From assembly GCA_036389835.1 (NCBI GenBank), contig DASVWC010000053.1, positions 12,447-76,446 of the forward strand: a stretch of DNA of 64,000 nucleotides. Reading direction: 5' to 3'. Positions within the stretch are counted from its first letter, which is position 1, and each line of letters opens with the position of its first letter. Positions 7,632 to 16,200 of the stretch are shown here, piece by piece. The notes under the pieces were generated by a model, which ran no database searches, was not told the DNA's origin, and worked only from the letters and a program-made list of their open reading frames with translations. The stretch is from AC-37 sp036389835. GTDB taxonomy: Bacteria > Actinomycetota > Thermoleophilia > Solirubrobacterales > Thermoleophilaceae. A program made the position numbers and the translations under genes.

Positions 7632-7676
7632 ATGCCGTCTGCGAGTCCGGTAGCCGCTCGCGCGGGCGTGGCATGA
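7632..7676 (+). CDS. Putative 14-residue leader peptide coupled to the 7673 gene
   Basis: ATG at 7632 opens a 14-codon frame, MPSASPVAARAGVA, whose TGA at 7674-7676 overlaps the ATG of the main gene as ATGA. It follows a TAGATT box by five bases, so the mRNA could begin at or next to this ATG. Since the main gene has no Shine-Dalgarno sequence, its translation may depend on ribosomes terminating here. The overlap could still be chance in such a dense genome. Confidence 0.35.
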   Translation: MPSASPVAARAGVA

Positions 7677-9013
7677 GCTCCGCTCTGCCGCCGCTCTGCT
7701 TCGTCGTGATGCCATTCGGCGTCAAGCCCGACGGCCAGGGCGGGGCGGTCGACTTCGACGCCGTCTACGAGCAGCTGATAGCGCCGGCCATCGAGGAGGC
7801 CGGGCTGTACCCCCTGCGAGCCGACCAGGAGCTCGTCGGAGGGATCGTCCACAAGCCGATGTTCGAGCGACTGATCCTCGCGGACTACGCGGTTGCCGAC
7901 CTGACGACCGTCAACGCCAACGTCTTCTACGAGCTCGGCGTGCGGCATGCGGTGCGGCCCTACTCGACCGTGCTGATCGGGGCCGATGTCAAGCGCACGC
8001 CATTCGACCTAGCGCCGGATCGGGTGCGCCCCTACTCGCTCGACCACTCGGGCAGGCCGGCCAATGCGGAGCACGATCGGGCGACGCTGGTCGAGGCGTT
8101 ACGTCACTCGCGGCACGCGACGACCGACAGCCCGGTCTTCCAGTTGATCGACGACCTGCCCACGCCAGAGATCGACCGGCTCAAGACCGACGTCTTCCGC
8201 GAGCAGGCCGCCTATTCGGTCCAGATCAAGCGACGGCTGACCGATGCGCGCGCCGAGGGGCCGAACGCGGTGCGGGCGCTCGAGCACGAGCTCGGCCCGC
8301 TCGAGGACGTCGAAGCCGGAGTGATCGTCGATCTGCTTCTCTCCTATCGCGCCACCCAGGCGTGGGAGGACATGATCCGGCTGGTCGAGGGCCTGCTGGC
8401 GCCGCTGCGCGCGGCCGTCCTCATACGCGAGCAGTACGGCTTCGCGCTGAACCGCGCCGGTCGCCGCGAGGAGGCCGAGGCCGAGCTCCGGGCAGTCGTC
8501 GAGGAGCACGGGCCGAGCAGTGAGACCTACGGACTGCTCGGGCGCGTCTACAAAGATCGCTGGGAGGCCGAGCGCGCCGGGAGCGTTCTGCGCGCTGCGG
8601 GCCACCTCGACCAGGCGATCGACGCCTACCGCAGGGGCTTCGAGACGGACTGGCGCGACGCCTACCCCGGCGTCAACGCGGTCACGCTGATGGAGATCCG
8701 CGAGCCGGGCGGATCGGCACAAGCCGAGCTGCTGCCCGTGGTGCGCTACGCATGCCTGCGCCGGATCGAAGGCGGCTCGCCCGACTACTGGGACCACGCG
8801 ACCCGGCTCGAGCTCGGCGTGATCGCACGCGACGCGGACGAGGCCACGCTCGGCGCGCGCGCCGCGCTGGCCGCGGTCCGCGAGAGTTGGGAGCCTGCGA
8901 GCACCGCCTACAACCTCTCGCTGATACGCGAGTCGCGAGCGGAGCGCGACGAGGTGGTCGCCTGGGCCGACGAGATCGAGGCCGAGCTGAAGCGCGCGGG
9001 CGAGGACGCATGA
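7673..9013 (+). CDS. TIR/deoxyribosyltransferase-like plus TPR (MAP3K TRAF-binding-type) protein
   Basis: A 446-residue protein. The first ~140 residues form a Rossmann-like nucleotide-binding domain: a CFVVMPFG strand, a conserved DFDAVYEQLIAPAI helix, and VNANVFYELGVRHA with a candidate catalytic Glu, as in TIR-like and nucleoside deoxyribosyltransferase-like domains. The rest is a helical TPR-type array (for example QYGFALNRAGRREEAEAEL and ETYGLLGRVYKDRW) resembling the MAP3K TRAF-binding/TPR-S region. In bacteria such proteins occur in conflict systems beside SLATT membrane proteins, which is the case here. ATG 7673 gives the expected N-terminus next to the first strand; in-frame GTG 7598 lies upstream of the -10 box. 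Confidence 0.8.
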   Translation: MSSALPPLCFVVMPFGVKPDGQGGAVDFDAVYEQLIAPAIEEAGLYPLRADQELVGGIVHKPMFERLILADYAVADLTTVNANVFYELGVRHAVRPYSTVLIGADVKRTPFDLAPDRVRPYSLDHSGRPANAEHDRATLVEALRHSRHATTDSPVFQLIDDLPTPEIDRLKTDVFREQAAYSVQIKRRLTDARAEGPNAVRALEHELGPLEDVEAGVIVDLLLSYRATQAWEDMIRLVEGLLAPLRAAVLIREQYGFALNRAGRREEAEAELRAVVEEHGPSSETYGLLGRVYKDRWEAERAGSVLRAAGHLDQAIDAYRRGFETDWRDAYPGVNAVTLMEIREPGGSAQAELLPVVRYACLRRIEGGSPDYWDHATRLELGVIARDADEATLGARAALAAVRESWEPASTAYNLSLIRESRAERDEVVAWADEIEAELKRAGEDA

Positions 9014-9519
9014 GCCGCGAACGCGTGCCGTCTGCGATGCGCAGGCTTCCGAGACTCGTATACCGCGACGACCGGCGATCAATCGTCGAGCCGGATGCCC
9101 GGGCCGGCGCCGCCGCGCTGTCGGCGGACTTCGCGGTGCTCGACGAGCTGCTCGAGCCGACCTTCCAGCGGCTCGACGCGGCAGCGCTGCGCGCCCAGAA
9201 CAGCTACCGGCTGCTGCGCCTCGTCCTGATCCTCGGCGCCGCGCTCGCGACGCTGCTCGGCACCTGGCAGGCCGCCTCGGACGGCAGCGCGTGGGCGGGT
9301 CTCGCCGAGGGCGTGGTCGGTGCCGGGCTCGCCGGGGTGACGGCGCTGCTCCAGGCGCGCGGGTTTCACCGGCGCTACCTCAGCGCGCGGCTGGGCGCTG
9401 AGCGCCTGCGCTCCGAGTACTTCCTCTTCCTCGCGCGCGCGGGCGAGTACACCGGCGCCGCGCCGGCGAGCCGGCTGAAGGAACGGGTGCTCCGGATCGA
9501 GCAGGAGGCGGGCGGGTGA
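9010..9519 (+). CDS. SLATT-type two-helix membrane protein 1
   Basis: A 169-residue protein with two adjacent transmembrane helices (about 75-97 and 103-125) flanked by soluble helices. The pattern, including the conserved charged helix RLGAERLRSEYFLFLARAGEY after the membrane pair, fits the SLATT/DUF4231-like superfamily. These proteins are thought to act as pore-forming effectors in nucleotide-signalling conflict systems. The ATG at 9010 overlaps the stop of the TPR protein (ATGA), and its own stop overlaps the next gene, so three proteins are made from one mRNA. The upstream protein is the likely sensor or signal maker. The effector role is inferred from family knowledge. Confidence 0.75.
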   Translation: MSRERVPSAMRRLPRLVYRDDRRSIVEPDARAGAAALSADFAVLDELLEPTFQRLDAAALRAQNSYRLLRLVLILGAALATLLGTWQAASDGSAWAGLAEGVVGAGLAGVTALLQARGFHRRYLSARLGAERLRSEYFLFLARAGEYTGAAPASRLKERVLRIEQEAGG

Positions 9520-9971
9520 GCGACCGCGACCGCCAGCTCCTGGACGTCTACGCCGAGCGCCGGCTGGGCGACCAGCGCCGCTACTACGAACAGCGCCGCG
9601 ACGAGTATCAGCGCGCGAGTGGGCAACTCGCGCTCGTGACCGCGGCGCTCGTGGCCCTCGGCGGGGTGGCTGGCGTGCTGGCCGGTGCCGACGCCTTCGG
9701 CGGTCACGACGCCTGGGCCTTCGTCGCGGTGGCCGCGCCGGCGCTCGCGACCGCACTCGCCACCTACGAGGCGCTCTTCGGCTTCGAGCAGAACGCGAAG
9801 ATCTTCGGCGACGCGCTCGCGGCGCTCCGGTTGGCGGAGCTGCGCAAGCCCGCGCAGCCCGGCGACCCCGCGACCATCCGCGCGTGGGTCGAGGAGGTCG
9901 AGGGGATCCTTCAGCGCGAGCAGGGCCAGTGGGGCCAGCTCGCAAGCGACGCCGAGCCCGCTCCGAGGTAG
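9516..9971 (+). CDS. SLATT-type two-helix membrane protein 2
   Basis: A 151-residue protein with an amphipathic N-terminal helix (RQLLDVYAERRLGDQRRYYEQRRDEY), two transmembrane helices at about 30-52 and 62-84, and a helical tail containing EQNAKIFGDALAALRLAEL. This is the compact DUF4231/SLATT layout. It differs from the SLATT protein just upstream, so the operon encodes two distinct membrane partners that might form a hetero-oligomer. The GTG start overlaps the previous stop (GTGA). It ends 43 bases from the convergent TIR-WD40 gene, with no clear terminator hairpin between them. Confidence 0.72.
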   Translation: MSDRDRQLLDVYAERRLGDQRRYYEQRRDEYQRASGQLALVTAALVALGGVAGVLAGADAFGGHDAWAFVAVAAPALATALATYEALFGFEQNAKIFGDALAALRLAELRKPAQPGDPATIRAWVEEVEGILQREQGQWGQLASDAEPAPR

Positions 9972-10013
9972 GGCGAGCACCGGCGGCCGGGCGATTCGGC
10001 GCTCAGCGGGCTG

Positions 10014-13000
10014 CTAGCCGCCCGCGGAGAGCGGGGTCACCCGGCGGCGGGCGAGATCGAGCAGCTCGTCATAGGGGAGGCACTGGTCGCATCGATGAAC
10101 TACCGCGGTCCCGTCGTTGGCGGCGGTCACGATCCGGCGGCCGTCCGGACTGAAGCGCGCCGCCCAGACCGTGCCCGTGTGGCCGTCCGACGTGCTCACG
10201 AGCCTGCCGGAGCGCGCGTCCCACAGGAGCGCCCCCTGGTCCGCGCTCGCGCTCAGGAGGAAGCGGCTGCCGGGATCGAAGCTCCCCCCGCGGACGTCGC
10301 TCTCCTTGCGCAGGGCGCTGACACGGCGCCGCGTCTTCGCGTCATAGACGTCGACCCCCGCCCCGGCTGGCAAGAGCGCCATGATCAAGCGCCCGTCGGG
10401 GCTGTAGTCGGCCCGTCCCACGCCGTGGGGGTAGCGGGCGAGCACGACGCTCTTCTTCCGGAGGACGTCCCAGATCCGCACCCTTCTGCCTTCGTCGTCG
10501 ACGCTCGCGAGGCGCTCGCCGTCGGGGCTGAAGGCGACGGCGCCCGCCCGATCTCGTGCGCGCAGGCGCACCGAGCGGTCGCGGACGTCCCAGACGTGCA
10601 GCCCGGTGCGCTCGCCGCCGGCGGCGACGAGCCGGCCGTCAGGGCTGAACCGTGGTCTGTACACCGCCCTCTCGCGATCGTCGGGTGAACCGAGCGCGAG
10701 CTCCGCGAGCCGCTCCCCGCGCCTGGCGTCGTAGAGGACGACGGCGTCGCCCCCCGCCATGGCGATCGTCGAGGAGTCGGGGCTGAAGGTCGCGGATTCT
10801 GCGTTGCCGAAGAACTCGGGGTCCACGCCGGCGTCGATGGTCCGCACCGGCCGGCCGGCTCGCGTCCAGAGCAACTCGACGTCCTGCTCGTCGGTCAGCA
10901 GCCGGCTGCCGTCGGGGCTGAAGGACACGCCCACGACCGTCCCTCCGGCGCCCTTCAGCGTGTGGAGCGGCTCACCATCGGCTCTCCACAGCCTGGCCGT
11001 GCCATCGAGCGAGGCTGTGGCCACGTCCCTCCCGTCCGGGCTGAAGCGGGCGTCGACCACCGGACCATCGTGACCTTCGAGGATCGTGACGCCGGGATCC
11101 CAGACGCGCCCGGTCCCGTCGGTGCTGCTCGTCAGGATGCGATTGCCCGGCAGGAGGTGAGCGCCCGTGACCTGGGAGTCGTGTCCCCGCAGGACGGCGA
11201 GCTCCGCTCCGCTGCGAGCCGACCAGAGGCGCGCTGTGGAGTCCAAGCTCGCGGTGAGGATGCGCCTGCCGTCGGGGCTGAAGGAGGCATCCGTGACCTC
11301 CGCGCTGTGGCCCCGCAGGCGTCTCAGCCTCCGGCCGGACGTGCTCCACAGCTCCGCGGTGTTGCCGCCGGACGTCGTCAGCACGCACGCGCCGGTGGGG
11401 CAGAAGCGCACGATCGCGAGCTCCGTCTGCAAGCCGCGCTCGCCCGGGAGCCTCGCGCTCGGGCCTGTCGCGACGCTCGCGATCCAGCCTCCACCGTCTC
11501 CGACCGCCGCGAGCCGGCGCCCGTCGGGACTGAAGGCGACGTCGACGGGAACGACGTGCGGAGGCGCGCGGACGATCCGCAGCCTCGCGCCGGTGCGCGC
11601 ATCCCAGACCCCGACGTCGTCTCCGTCGATCGTCGCGATCCGTCTTCCGCCCGGGGCCCAGGTGCCGAACGTACCGCCCGTGCCTACCCGCGCGAGGCGC
11701 CTGCCGGTTCGCGCGTCCCAGACCGCCAGCCGATCCGCCGCGTCGAAGTCGGCCGCCGTCAGGACGCGACGCCCGTCGGGACTGAAGACGGCGGTGCGGA
11801 TGCCGTGGGCGTGGTGGGCGAGCCTCGCGACGAGCCGCCCCGACGGCAGCTCCCAGACGCGCGCGGTGCCGTCGCTCCGTCCTCCCGGGAAGTCGCTTCC
11901 GGTGACGGCACGGCGCCCGTCGGCGCTGATGTCGACGCTCGTCACCGCGCGGGGGTGCCCTGCGAGCGTCGCGACACGACGCCCCGTACGCAGGTCCCAC
12001 ACGCGTGTACGCCCGTCGAAGTGACCGGTCACGGCGAAGCGGCCGTCCGGGGTGACGTCGCTGGCGAAGATCTGGCTGCGCGATCCCGCCGCGGCCGGCG
12101 TCCGCAGCGCGAGGCGAAGGTGCGACTGACCCACCGCCTGCTGGAGCGCCGCCTCGGACTCCTTGGTGCGAGCGCTCTCCGCGGAGCGGAGCGCCAGCCG
12201 CAGGCTCCGCTCGGGGTCGGACGCGAGCTGGGCGCCCGACAGCGCCGCGAGCTCGCGCGAGCGCGCCTGATCGCGCTGCGTGATCGCCTGCCCGCGCTGG
12301 ACGAGCGCGAAGATCGCCAGCCCGACGGTGATCGCGAGCGCGGCGAGCACGGATCCCATCGTGATCCGCTGGCGGCGGGCCGCCGCCCTGCGGCTCGCCG
12401 CGATGAAGCGGAGCTGCAACGCGCTCGGCGGAGGCTCCTCGCCTGCCTGACGCTCCAGCCAGCTCTCTGCGTCGCGCAGGTCGCTGCGCCCGAGCAGGAG
12501 GCTGCGATCCTCGTCGCGGCCCTCCCAGTCGGTGGCGGCGAGCAGGAAGCGCGTGTGCCGCTGGACCCAGTCGACGTCCGTCTCGAGGACGGCGAGCAGA
12601 TCGCCGAACCGCGTCTCGAAGTGCGCGTCGTCGCGGAAGTCGATCCACTGCGGCCTGACCACCTCAGGTCTGACTCGATCCGCGTCGACCTCCCTGAGCA
12701 GGATCGGCTTCAGGCGCTTCTTCGCCGCGATCGCCCGGTCCAGCTCGCGCCCAACGTTGGGGGAGCCGATCGAATCGGGGCTGACGACGACGACGATCGT
12801 GTCCGAAGCGTCGATCTGGGCGTAGAGGTCGCGCTGCCAGTCCTCGGACCACTGCGGGATGTCGCTGAAGTCGACGTAGCTCTTCTTGCCGGCCTCGAGC
12901 AGGCGCGCGTGGAGGCGGCGGACGAACTCGGTGTCCGTGCGGGCGTAGGAGATGAAGAGGTCACGCCGCTCGCGGCGCGGCGAGCCCTCCGTTGCCGAGG

Positions 13001-13034
13001 TGGAGCGTGGGCGTCGATGCGGGAACAGGCGCAC
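10014..13034 (-). CDS. TIR domain - transmembrane - WD40 propeller protein
   Basis: A 1,006-residue protein. Residues 25-150 form a TIR-like domain (LFISYARTD at the start, then SDTIVVVVSPDSI, with a candidate catalytic Glu97 in GRELDRAI). A single hydrophobic segment at about 224-246 is followed by a short coiled region. From about 320 on there are roughly 15-16 WD40 blades (SPDGRR...VWD units), enough for two propellers. The family pairs a TIR NADase or signalling domain with a sensing platform. The propeller probably lies on the other side of the membrane from the TIR domain. There is no NTPase domain between them. It faces the SLATT operon and may belong to the same conflict locus. The start is GTG at 13034. 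Confidence 0.85.
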   Translation of the reverse strand: MRLFPHRRPRSTSATEGSPRRERRDLFISYARTDTEFVRRLHARLLEAGKKSYVDFSDIPQWSEDWQRDLYAQIDASDTIVVVVSPDSIGSPNVGRELDRAIAAKKRLKPILLREVDADRVRPEVVRPQWIDFRDDAHFETRFGDLLAVLETDVDWVQRHTRFLLAATDWEGRDEDRSLLLGRSDLRDAESWLERQAGEEPPPSALQLRFIAASRRAAARRQRITMGSVLAALAITVGLAIFALVQRGQAITQRDQARSRELAALSGAQLASDPERSLRLALRSAESARTKESEAALQQAVGQSHLRLALRTPAAAGSRSQIFASDVTPDGRFAVTGHFDGRTRVWDLRTGRRVATLAGHPRAVTSVDISADGRRAVTGSDFPGGRSDGTARVWELPSGRLVARLAHHAHGIRTAVFSPDGRRVLTAADFDAADRLAVWDARTGRRLARVGTGGTFGTWAPGGRRIATIDGDDVGVWDARTGARLRIVRAPPHVVPVDVAFSPDGRRLAAVGDGGGWIASVATGPSARLPGERGLQTELAIVRFCPTGACVLTTSGGNTAELWSTSGRRLRRLRGHSAEVTDASFSPDGRRILTASLDSTARLWSARSGAELAVLRGHDSQVTGAHLLPGNRILTSSTDGTGRVWDPGVTILEGHDGPVVDARFSPDGRDVATASLDGTARLWRADGEPLHTLKGAGGTVVGVSFSPDGSRLLTDEQDVELLWTRAGRPVRTIDAGVDPEFFGNAESATFSPDSSTIAMAGGDAVVLYDARRGERLAELALGSPDDRERAVYRPRFSPDGRLVAAGGERTGLHVWDVRDRSVRLRARDRAGAVAFSPDGERLASVDDEGRRVRIWDVLRKKSVVLARYPHGVGRADYSPDGRLIMALLPAGAGVDVYDAKTRRRVSALRKESDVRGGSFDPGSRFLLSASADQGALLWDARSGRLVSTSDGHTGTVWAARFSPDGRRIVTAANDGTAVVHRCDQCLPYDELLDLARRRVTPLSAGG

Positions 13035-13037
13035 GAC

Positions 13038-13048
13038 ACGCTTAGCGT
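13038..13048. promoter_or_regulatory. Small palindrome at the TIR-WD40 start
   Basis: ACGCTTAGCGT is a perfect five-base inverted repeat around one central base. It lies just ahead of the GTG start of the leftward TIR-WD40 gene and could be an operator or limit ribosome access. It is short enough to be chance. Confidence 0.25.
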
Positions 13049-13197
13049 CTCACACGCAGCGGGGCCCGCCAGCGTCGCTGTGCGGTAAGGGCATCGCGAG
13101 CTTCGGGCGCGCGCCGTCCGAGGTCAGGGGAGGCTCGGCGCGGCAGAGCCCGACGCGATCGGCGCGAGAGTCCCGTCTGGACCGGCTCCGAGGGCCA

Positions 13198-13227
13198 TTG
13201 ACTCGAAAGCCGTCGCGCGGTTAGTGT
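13198..13227 (+). promoter_or_regulatory. Promoter of the Tc toxin operon
   Basis: TTGACT at 13198-13203 is followed after 18 bases by TAGTGT at 13222-13227, a good -35 and a TANNNT -10. Transcription would start near 13234, downstream of the in-frame GTG at 13224, which argues for the ATG at 13278 as the true toxin start. GGAGGGG follows at 13241-13247. Confidence 0.55.
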
Positions 13228-13257
13228 CATTCGACCATACGGAGGGGCGTGCCGACG

Positions 13258-13281
13258 ATGTACCAGCAGCGAACCGGATGA
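13258..13281 (+). CDS. Putative 7-residue leader peptide of the Tc operon
   Basis: ATG at 13258 stands 10 bases after a strong GGAGGGG and reads MYQQRTG before a TGA at 13279-13281. That TGA overlaps the ATG of the TcA gene as ATGA. The toxin start has no ribosome-binding site of its own, so its translation may be coupled to this mini-frame. The same arrangement occurs at 7632-7676. Confidence 0.35.
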   Translation: MYQQRTG

Positions 13282-16200
13282 GCATCCCGCGGGATGCCGA
13301 TCCGAGCCTCGCCGAGCTCGTCCTCAGGTGGGTCATGCTGCACCCGGCGGTGGATCTGGCCACTACCGACCTGTGGGACCCCGGGACGCTCAGGGAGCTG
13401 GCCCTCGACGACGACGTGGCCCTCGAGCCGCTGCGCGCGTACCAGCGGATCCGGCGGATCGAGCCCGACCAGACCAAGGCGGCCCTGCTGATCGGTCTCG
13501 GCTACCACTCGGCACAGCGGATCGCGATGGTCCCGCGGCGATCGTTCGTCCGCACGACGGCAGGGCTCTTCGACGAGGAGCACGCACGCCGGATACACGG
13601 GCGCGCATTGCGGGTGCGCGCGAAGGTGAAGCACATGGCCGCGACCGCGCATTCCACGGTCGCCTCGCCGCACGGCCGCGCCCTCCGGACCAATGCGGCG
13701 GGGGACAGGCTCGCCGAGTCGTTCGAGCGGCTACCGAGCTACCAGGACCTCTTCGGCGACCTCGACTACTTCGAGTGCGACGAGGACGAGTCGGTCCTCG
13801 GAGCACCGGCATACCTCGTCGAGCTACTCAGGATCGTCGAGAGCTACGTCACCGAGCCGAACCCCATTCCTCCACGCCGCCGGCTCGAGGACCGGCGGCC
13901 CGACATAGCGAAGATCCCCCTCACACCGAGCGCGACCCGCACGATGGTGCCGTACCTCGAACTCGTCGTCGAGCGGCTCGAGGACCGCGTCGCGGCCGAA
14001 TCGGGCACGCGCCGCGAGGACCTGTACGAGATGCTGTCGCGGCAGCCGTATCCGTTCGCCCTGCCGCTGGACCTCCCGCTCGAGGAGACGCGCGCCCTGC
14101 TGCGCACCCTCGACCTCGACCTCGCGTCCGTGATGGCGGCCTGGAACCGCCCCGAGCGCGAGATCGCGCGCGAGCGGCTGGGCCTGACGCCGGGGCAGTA
14201 CGAGCTCGTCACCACGCCCGCCGGCGCCGACGCCGGCTCGCTCGCGCTCTCGTTCGGCCTCGACTCCGTCGACCCCGCCACCATCGACCTCGGGACTCAG
14301 GTCGGGGTGTCCGCACAGGAGCTGCGGGAACTGGTCCAGCAGGACCTCTCCGACGACGAGCTCCGGTCCGGGCTGTCGCGCCACTTCTTCGTGAATCGCG
14401 GCTTCGACGACCGGCAGCTCAGCCTCCGGCTCGAGCACCACGACGATCGCCCGCCGAGCGTCGCGGGACTGGACCTCGAGGCACTCGACCGCGTGAATCG
14501 CTTCACACGCCTGGCGCGTGCTCTCGGCTGGTCCCACGCGGAGCTCGACTGGGCCCTGCGCTGCCTGGCCGGAGGCGGCGACCCCGCGATCGCGGACGAC
14601 CCGAGGCTCCTGGGCGGCCTCGCCGACCTGCGCGAGCTCGCGGGCAGGCTCGACGTCGACCGGCTGACCGCGTGCAGCCTCGCCGGCCAGCTCAAGACCT
14701 ACGGGGAGGGCGACGGCCCCACCCAGTTCGACCGCGTGTTCAACCAGCCCGCTCGCCGCCGCGACGAGGCGCCGTATCGCCCGAGCGGCGATGCGTTCAA
14801 CCCGAGCTACGGCGACGACCCGATGCGGTGGAGCATCGGCGAGACGGACGGCGCAGCACAGGCGGGCTGGCTTGCCGGCGCGCTGCGTGTGGGCGTGGAC
14901 GCGTTGAACGTGCTGGGACGAGCCCTCTTCCCCTCCGAGGCGCACGTGGAGCTCACCGTGGGGAACCTCTCGGTCCTCCACCGCCACACGCTGCTGATGC
15001 GGTCGCTCGGTCTGTCCGCCGATGAGTACGTGCGCCTGCTCGTCCTGGCGCCGCCCGCGGGGGACGCCTCGGCGACGAGCCTCCGCGAGCCGACCGCCTC
15101 CGACGTCGTGGCGCTCGTCGATGCCGCGGACTGGATCGCGCAGTCGCCGCTCAGCGTCTACGACGCGGACTACGTCGTGCACGGCGGCGAGCCAGGGCCC
15201 GGAGTGAACGCCCTCTTCGACCGCGACCCGACCGTCCTCCTCGCGTGGCTCGAGGCCACGCGCACACTGGTCTCGGGAGCGCCGGCCGCCGCGGCCGCGG
15301 AGCTGCTGCTGACGCAGCTCGCGACGCTGTTCGGGGCCCCGCGCGAGCTCGTCGGCGCGGTGATGCCCCTGGCCGCCGCGACGGTCACCCGGCCGCAGGG
15401 CGCGACCCCGTGGGTCGACGCGGTGCTCGGACCCGACGCCGCGCTTCCCGCCCTCGCCGAGCTGCTCGAGGGTGCATCGCGCTGGCTCGTGCTCGCGAAC
15501 GCTCTCCGGCTGCCTCCGGCCATGCTCGCCGGCGTCGCCGACCGTCCCGCCGCCTACGGGTTCGAAGGCGGCCCGGGCTCGATCGGCCTCGCGCAGGTGC
15601 GCGGCCTCGCGCAGGTGCGTGCGCTCTCCCACGACACGGACACCGGGCTGGCCGCCCTCGCGGGCGCCGTCGCCGAGGGGGCCGCCACCGACGCGAGCGC
15701 GGCGAGCCTGGCGGCCGTCACCGGTTGGGATGCCGAGCAGATCGGCGCCCTGCTCCGCGGGCCGTGGAGCGACGGCGCGGACGTGCCCCGCACGCTCGCG
15801 CGCCTCGACGCCTGCTTCCGCCTGGCACGGCGGCTGGGCGCGGACGCCGGCTTCCTCGCAAAGCTGGCGTCGGCTTGGCCGGGCGACGGCAGCGTGCCGT
15901 ACGCGACCACGGCGACGATCGCGCGGAACCTGCGTCAGAAGATCGCGGGACGGTACGAGTCGAGCGCGTGGAACGCCATCGCGGGACGGCTCGACGGCGA
16001 TCTGCTCGCTCGCAGGCGCGACGCACTGGCTCCGCTCGCGATCTGGCGGATGGGGCGCGAGGACCCCGACGTGCGCACCGACCGGGACCTCTACGAGTAC
16101 CTGCTGATCGACGTGGACATGGGCCCGGTCGGCCAGACCTCCAGGATCGTCGAGGCGACCAACGCGGTGCAGCTCTACCTGCACCGCTGCCGGATGAAGC

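Noticed and set aside
7598..7672. Earlier GTG start for the TPR/TIR-like protein
   Set aside because: It lies upstream of the TAGATT -10 box and adds residues before the first conserved strand. ATG 7673 fits the family and the ATGA overlap.
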